Assembly (NCBI GenBank): GCA_022496805.1
Contig: CM040090.1
Span: 5,946,001 to 6,010,000 of the forward strand
DNA: 64,000 bases
Reading direction: 5' to 3'
Source of the DNA: Pohlia nutans
Lineage: Eukaryota; Streptophyta; Bryopsida; Bryales; Mniaceae
The position numbers and the translations under genes are program-made. Below the pieces are notes generated by a model that saw nothing but the letters and a program-made list of their open reading frames with translations, had not been told where the DNA came from and searched no databases. Below, piece by piece: positions 58,469-64,000 of this stretch (the stretch's first letter is position 1; each line of letters begins with the position of its first letter).

Positions 58469-61400
58469 TCACTGAGGTATAGTATCTGGACATTCAGCTA
58501 GATCAGGATTGTTTACAGTACCTGTGTTGTTCGGTACCCATCGGCTGCCTACCCTTGTGCAATTTTCTCTCCATTCAACTGCATGTCTAGCGACACTTGA
58601 ATTCAAGGATGCCTCTCGTCGCTTCTGTATTATTTCTTCAACTGTGCCAGTATCTGTGTGTTGATTGTCCAAGATCTCTTGATTATGAAACCGGTGTTGG
58701 ATGATCCTGAACCAGTGTTCGTATGTTTGTAGGAGAGGACTCTTCTTATTTTTAGATCCACCGTGCTGAGTATGTCTGTGGTATGCCGATTTGGCTACGT
58801 GGTGAGAGTATTCCATACCCTAGCAGGACCATACGGATAAGGAGCCATACGTTTCAACAAACCAGGGAGCGTGCTTGACGAAGACATGCTGCGAAGTTCA
58901 ATAATTACACAATGTTAGCAACATCACCACGAAGTTCAGTAATCAAAATCAAGACTGAAGTAGATTTTGAATGAGAAAGGTTTGATGTGAACTCATAATG
59001 TAGTGAGTTACATGATTCTCCCGAGCAATAATTAGCTTGGGGTATCACTTTTTGGACACACTAATTAGGTTATTTTTGTTTAAAACCTCCAAAGTTTGCC
59101 TAATTTGTTCATTTTGATCAAGTAAAAAGACCCTAAAATGAAAAAAATAAAATCCTGCACCTCAATGGAATCAAAATGTATATGTTCAAAGAGTTTTTAT
59201 TATAAAATTAAATTTTTTTGGATCCATTCATAGATGTGTAAAAAAATGCTAAATTTTGGGACTTGCAAGCTGCATGTGCACAATTCATTAATTTTTTTAA
59301 TGGTAAAATAAATTATTTTGTACTCTACACAATTAGATGTAGGTCATATTAAAAAATAATATTAAAATAGTTTTTTTTGATATTCCATTTGCTTGATTTC
59401 AGGGATTTTGGGTGAGTGAGACATAACTTACTTTTTCAACTAAAAAATCAAATAAAATTACTTTAAAATCTTTGATTGTAATCAAATTTTTTTCCTTGAT
59501 ACGTTATAAGTATAGAAAACTAAAATTCCATTTAATGAAGTCTTACTTTATTAAAATTAAAAAATATGTTTGTTTGACACACCAGCACATAGTGCAATTG
59601 TCCCGAAGACAGCTTTTTTGGGTACCCCAATCATACCATCACCCTCCCCAAAAACGTTTGTGAATAACTTGCCAAAGTCATCTGCAAGTTTCTTGAAGCT
59701 TGAACATTGTTCTGCACTTAGAGTTAGACCAGTGAAGTAGGGAATTAATGATTCCAATGCTGCCCATCAAGCCATGCGATCGCGTCTGGCCCTTCCATCA
59801 CTGCCACTGTTTCGTTCTGCCAAAACTATGTCCCTCCACACTCTATCCGAACTTGTAGGTAGTGAAGATTTTTTGAACAGCTTTGTTGCGTTAGCACCGC
59901 TCAATGATGGCTTATTGGGCATACTATTTGAGGAACCAGACAATTCAAGATCTTTGAATATTTCACAGCTCCCCCGTGCATACCAGTCGCTGAGAGTATA
60001 GTCTCAATGTTGGAGATAGCATCTTTCTGGGTTTTTTTATCACGGATTGTCCATACATGCTGGAAGTGTAAGTGGAGAATTTTCTCACATATGCGATTAA
60101 ATGCATGGAGAGTGCAAATATGCACTCTCTCTAAGGGTTTCGGCAACACAGGTTTCCATCTCCCAATTGATGTTGTCTGGCTGATTGGTCTACTTGAAAT
60201 ACCAGATGCAAACAAGCCACCCTCCCATGTTGGAGTTCTCTTCTGTGTTGCAGTTCTAGCAACGGCTTCAGTAGTGATTACTGACTTTGTTTTCTTCTGC
60301 TAACAATAAATGCAACAATGTGTTGCATTGGCACCACTTGACAATCCATATAAAGACTTGATTGTCTTCATATCTGCGGAAACGTGCCACTCCACTTTGA
60401 AGCTCCCAATATCGGGCACTTGTAACAACTGGCCCTCATTTTGAGCCGAAATTAATGCTGGAATGGGGGTTTGTTTAAACACCCAACTTAGAACTTCATG
60501 ATTTTCTTTAGGAATACGAAAGCAACCAATCGGCCAAATTTCACGCTCCGACTGTACAGAGAAATACTTGTCGTCATTTTTTAGTATCTCTAGATTCAAT
60601 GCTCTGTTCATCAAGGTGATGCTTACGCGTTCCAATTTTTCAGTATGAACTATTTCCGCTTCATCCATCTTGATGACAAAAATTAATGGTGCACCTCCGA
60701 TCTCTGAAAAGAAAATTGGTATCTATAGTTAGCAATCAGGAAAGAAAAAGGGACCATTGTGAATTTTAAAAGCAAATAAATGTACATCTCATTGTGAGCA
60801 TCTTATATATCGTAATTTTGTACCTTCCTCTGTGATTTTGTAGAGCCGTATCATAGTACATTGCATGCTCTCAATGTCTAAAAACAAGTTGTTAAACTTG
60901 TCAAGTGTCGACAACTTCCCTTCTTTTGTTGATTTCTGATTCTTCTTAGTTGACGGGTAGAAATGAACATTGGTTGTCCAACTAAGTCTTCCAAATTCAT
61001 GCTTAACTCCTTTCGAAGCAACTGTACTTGATAGGGGTTCGACAAACATCTAAGTCGTAGTCCCTTCCCAGCAGACTGAATACCTCCTTTAAATTTTTTG
61101 TAAAAAGAATTATATCCTGCTCGCGTAATTCCACTCTCATCACAAGTCTGTAGAACAGACCGAGGTCCCATTTTCTCACCAATTATGTTCAAGTAATAGT
61201 TGGCCATTCTAACTCCTACTGTTTTGAACGCAAGAAGTGTCATCAACGTACCAACCTCTGTTCTCGACAAGAGAGAGCCAAATACCTTCCCTGTGCGCTC
61301 TTGCATTTCTTGAGTGCCGCACAGTTGTCTATGCGTGGATCCTAAAGCATTTTGTGCTTGTAATTGCCTCGTTGTCTCTGATGCAATGATTGCACGAGCC

Positions 61401-62142
61401 AATCTGCGAGCAGCCTTTGCGTGCCCTCCACTTGGAACAAGCTCACTCAAATCCCGGCGAGCTCTGATATGACTGCGAATTTCGTATGGGGTTTTTTTAA
61501 TCTCTGTAAACGTGCCTTTGTGTTTCTCAAATCTTTCGAGACAACAACAATCCTTGAATTCAATCCAAAAACAGTCTTAGAGTCAGCTGCCTCTATCTCC
61601 TTCAGTCTCTGATCATGTCGATCCTTCAAATTTGAATTCTCCGCCTCTAAATTATTCCTCTCTACAAACATACTACTCAGTTGATGCTCATAGTCTCTGC
61701 GAGTTATACTTAATTGAATTTGTAGCAAGGAAAGAGCATTCTGCAAAGCGGCAATGATACGTTCAAATCTGCTAGAGTCTTCTCCTGATTATAAGACTAG
61801 CTCGTCAATGCAAGCACGAAGCAAGTTGCTCTCAACTTCTTTCTGCATTGATCCGGATGAATTGCTTTCGAGACTCTTAATGTAGCCAAGCAAACCATTT
61901 TCTCCATCACCAACAAACTCAAGCAAAGAACTGGGTGAATCGATTCTGGGACGTTTTCCAGATCGTGGATCGATAGGATATAAACTACCGTCAAGCCACA
62001 AGTCTATATTTCAATCACAATTTCTCCTCTTCTCGGCAAAATCTAATCTGTCTGTTTGTTCATGTAGTGGCCGCCCACGAATAATTAGTGGCTTATACTT
62101 CTCACCAATCGATGCTTGCACTTTATAATCTCCAGGTGCCAT
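58469..62142 (-). pseudogene. Transposase-like protein of unknown class (coiled coil, CxxC motif)
   Basis: Minus-strand gene of the outer element. It starts at ATG 62142 (MAPGDYKVQASIGEKYKPL), passes an in-frame TGA (62011-62013) and TAA (61789-61791), then a coiled coil (61447-61746: LEAENSNLKDRHDQRLKEIE). After a frame slip near 61447 comes a helical region (61450-60878: RRLARAIIASETTRQL, CDESGITRAGYNSFYKKF, NPYQVQLLRKELSMNL). A later exon (60668-60300) has EVEWHVSADMKTIKSLYGL-like and GANATHCCIYC, then a TAG, and the frame continues with GRWKPVLPKPLERVHICTLH and FNRICEKILHLHFQHVW. The end (58816-58469) has AYHRHTQHGGSKNKKSPLLQ. The order (acidic DxK, then G..xxCxxC, then a RVH..LH..N block, then a Gln/His-Gly-Gly tail) resembles unclassified DDE-like proteins in animal and plant repeats, from memory and unverified. 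At least four lesions: inactive. Confidence 0.55.
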
Positions 62143-62645
62143 TTCTCAATTCATCAAAACAAAGTCACTCACAACAACAATGTGTCGGTCAATGATATGA
62201 GGCAGCGAGTCTAACGAGGGTTCTCTTTGCGGATCCACATTAAGGATATAGTCCTCAACGATGCAAAGCAATGCTGAAAATTGCCAACAGCGACAAACAT
62301 GAAAACGAATGCAAAACAGTGCAAGCATGCAGTGCGACTCTGCAACAACGAAGGCACAAAAACAGAGGCACGGTTTCCCACAAAAATCTTGTTAGCCCGC
62401 CCAAATTAGGACCACGACAGCTTTCCCGCGTTACCAGCTAGCTGCCACAATTGCCAGGTGATGCCACGACTGCTCAGCCCGCCCAAATCGCAACCGTTCA
62501 TTCGAAATCAAGATCCCCGCTAGTTCTTCCGCCCAAATCAAGATCGCGGCTCCCGGGCAAGATGAGCCCAACAACCCAGTCACGAATCCCGGGCTCTCTG
62601 ACACAAAGAAACTGCCCTACCTAGGCCCGACCTTTCTTCTAATGA

Positions 62646-64000
62646 GAGATATTTGTTAATTCCATTCCTAATTTTCATGTTGTGTTTTTCTTTTGACTTC
62701 CTATAAATAAGTGTATTTAATATCAAATGAAATGCACGCCACTTGTTTATATTAATTGCTCTCCTATAGATTCAATGTTTTAATCGATTTAAACATTGAA
62801 GGTATAGAATAAGAGATATCAAGGTCAAAAGTTGATCATAAGTTCATACAACGTTAAAAATTGTATTGATAACAAAATGAACTATGGGTGAATTTTGGAT
62901 GAACAAAGTGAAATCACCATATACTGTAGGTGGATAATTATTGTAGGTACATTCATCCATTTGTTTGAGCAATGTTTCATCAAAGTTTGGATGAATTTTA
63001 CGATATTATTTTTGTAAAGCCTCTCAAAAATACCGTGCGCTACAATATATGTTGATTTCAGTGTAGGCTAACTCAAGAAATCTTGCAAATCAAAATGTAC
63101 ATTTATTTTTAACCTCTCTTAAGTAGTTAAACCCTTTCTTATTATGTTTTGTGATAAAAAAATTGAATAAGTTAGAACATGAAAATGAATCAACTTTGAG
63201 TATCATGCTCTTTTTCATCTAACCTTCTTTTTTGAATTGCAAAAGAGAAATTCGTAAATGTCTTAATCAACCATCTAGAGTTGCATCTCCCATCCCCTAC
63301 ATTACAGATAATTAATTGGAAATTCATTGACACAAACTCAAGAGAGGTGTGTCGGGTTAGGATTAGAAGCCCATGAGGCTCTTGGGGGTCTTGGGGGCCA
63401 CAAGGTCCAAGGTTTTTTTTTTTTTTTGATACAACAAGACATTTTATTCCTTTGAGAAAACAAAACATCACAGTGAACCAAGGGCCAAGGCCCCGGTGAG
63501 AGCAAAACAAGGTCCAAGGTTCAATCCTTGGCGTTGCTATAATCCGATCATGTGGTTCATTAATGAACAGGCTCTAGCGGTATACCTGGTGGCGCACCTT
63601 GATACGAGAGCAAACTCATTCACCTAAGTTTATTTTCCGAAAATATAACTCATTTTTGGAACCCAACACTACTACTTTTATTGTCCTGTAAGCTAGAATA
63701 TTCACTAATGCAGTACCATAAGTCTAAGATTTTAGGACTATACGAATTTCTCTAAAATGGAATAAAAAAGCTTTCGATTAATTTTGAGAATCTCAAAACT
63801 AAATCTACGTTTCAAATTTTGAAAATTGCAACTTAGAGCATCTCCACCCTGCTGCATCAAAGGGACGCAACAAGCCCTTTGACTCAGCTTTGCTAAGAAT
63901 TATCCCCCACCCCTCTCCATGAATGCGGCCTTAAAAGAGCGGGCCCTTCAAATCTTTCATTGAAGTCGCTATCCTCGCGGATAGAAGGAGGAACTTGCTG
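62646..64000. other. Right flank of the nested complex
   Basis: AT-rich with no gene recognised. A 17-base T run at about 63412-63427 could mark the tail of an old minus-strand retroelement. From 63837 AGAGCATCTCCACCCTG, a common plant Harbinger-MITE start, runs to the window end, so an element may be cut by the boundary. Confidence 0.4.

Larger units (their letters stand above)
45436..58474 (+). pseudogene. Element-borne unknown protein with ubiquitin-like C-terminus, interrupted by CACTA
   Basis: Plus-strand gene of the outer element, split by the CACTA insertion. Exons: about 45436-45736, 45824-46167 continuing at 57824-58285, and 58395-58474, with GT-AG borders. The frame continues exactly across the CACTA insertion after one CTT is removed. 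The N-terminal part (NSWVKLQPGKRGGHAIDG, GYKAQILKFRW, AEVLVQHVYMRRQL) recalls a BAH or Tudor-like reader module, but this is weak. The last 90 residues (KINCEIHNGESFELEVG, WTLTSIRQEVIIALGYD, EEFSMCIVDGG, VQDVMPPKLLRMV) look like a ubiquitin-like beta-grasp fold. In-frame TGA codons at 46051-46053 and 57992-57994, plus the insertion, make it non-functional. No known family is recognised. Confidence 0.6.
45109..62645. mobile_element. Two-gene terminal-inverted-repeat element of unknown class, containing a CACTA insertion
   Basis: The first 22 bases (45109-45130, TCATTAGAAGAAAGGCCGGG...) are the inverse of the last 22 (62624-62645) with one mismatch, and weaker similarity continues inward. Between them, once the CACTA insertion is set aside, lie about 5.9 kb with two degenerate genes that converge and whose coding ends overlap by six bases at 58469-58474: an unknown protein on the plus strand and a transposase-like protein on the minus strand. 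Tight packing, matched decay and terminal repeats argue for one mobile unit. No clear target-site duplication is visible (flanks GATAAAA and GAGATAT). I cannot assign a known transposon superfamily. Confidence 0.65.

Noticed and set aside
63412..63427. Poly(T) run as a retroelement tail
   Set aside because: No target duplication or retroelement coding sequence in the available flank.

Overview
The window is nuclear DNA from a land plant. The genes are split by many short GT-AG introns and belong to plant families: a plastid-type glucose transporter, a type-A cytokinin response regulator, an RMA-like RING E3 ligase, a PLATZ zinc-binding protein and an organellar release factor 2. A stray piece of mitochondrial ccmFN is also present. 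The DNA is AT-rich and full of small inverted-repeat elements. The unsplit bryophyte/lycophyte-like look of the ccmFN piece hints at a seedless plant, but that is a guess. || Layout: 2.0-8.0 kb, glucose transporter (+, 12 visible exons); 10.2-13.6 kb, release factor 2 (+, 6 exons); 14-19.9 kb, repeats only; 19.9-20.6 kb, RING protein (-); 22.4-25.1 kb, response regulator (-, 5 exons); 25-36 kb, almost only MITEs; 36.9-38.0 kb, PLATZ-like gene (+); 38-45 kb, AT-rich repeats; 45.1-62.6 kb, a nested transposon complex; 62.6-64 kb, nothing recognised. || The nested complex is the most unusual part. The outer unit (45109-62645) ends in 22-bp terminal inverted repeats matching at 21 of 22 positions. 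It carries two decayed genes facing each other whose coding ends overlap by six bases at 58469-58474: an unknown protein with a ubiquitin-like C-terminus (+) and a transposase-like protein with a coiled coil and a CxxC motif (-). An 11.66-kb CACTA (En/Spm) transposon (46168-57823) sits inside the first gene with a perfect CTT target duplication that falls exactly on a leucine codon. The CACTA element carries a TNPD-type transposase (-), a TNPA-type protein (+), a captured SET-domain fragment, a mitochondrial ccmFN fragment and two further MITEs. Its introns hold arrays of a 16-bp palindrome TGACTA-N4-TAGTCA repeated at exactly 31-bp steps. || The rest of the window is shaped by MITEs. At least five sequence groups share TTAA plus CCCYTAAA-like ends, as piggyBac elements do, with one clean nested insertion at TTAA. 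Several other families have 3-bp TNA target duplications (PIF/Harbinger-like), one has TA, and one perfect hairpin has an 8-bp duplication (hAT-like). The genes are unrelated housekeeping or signalling genes and do not form an operon or pathway.
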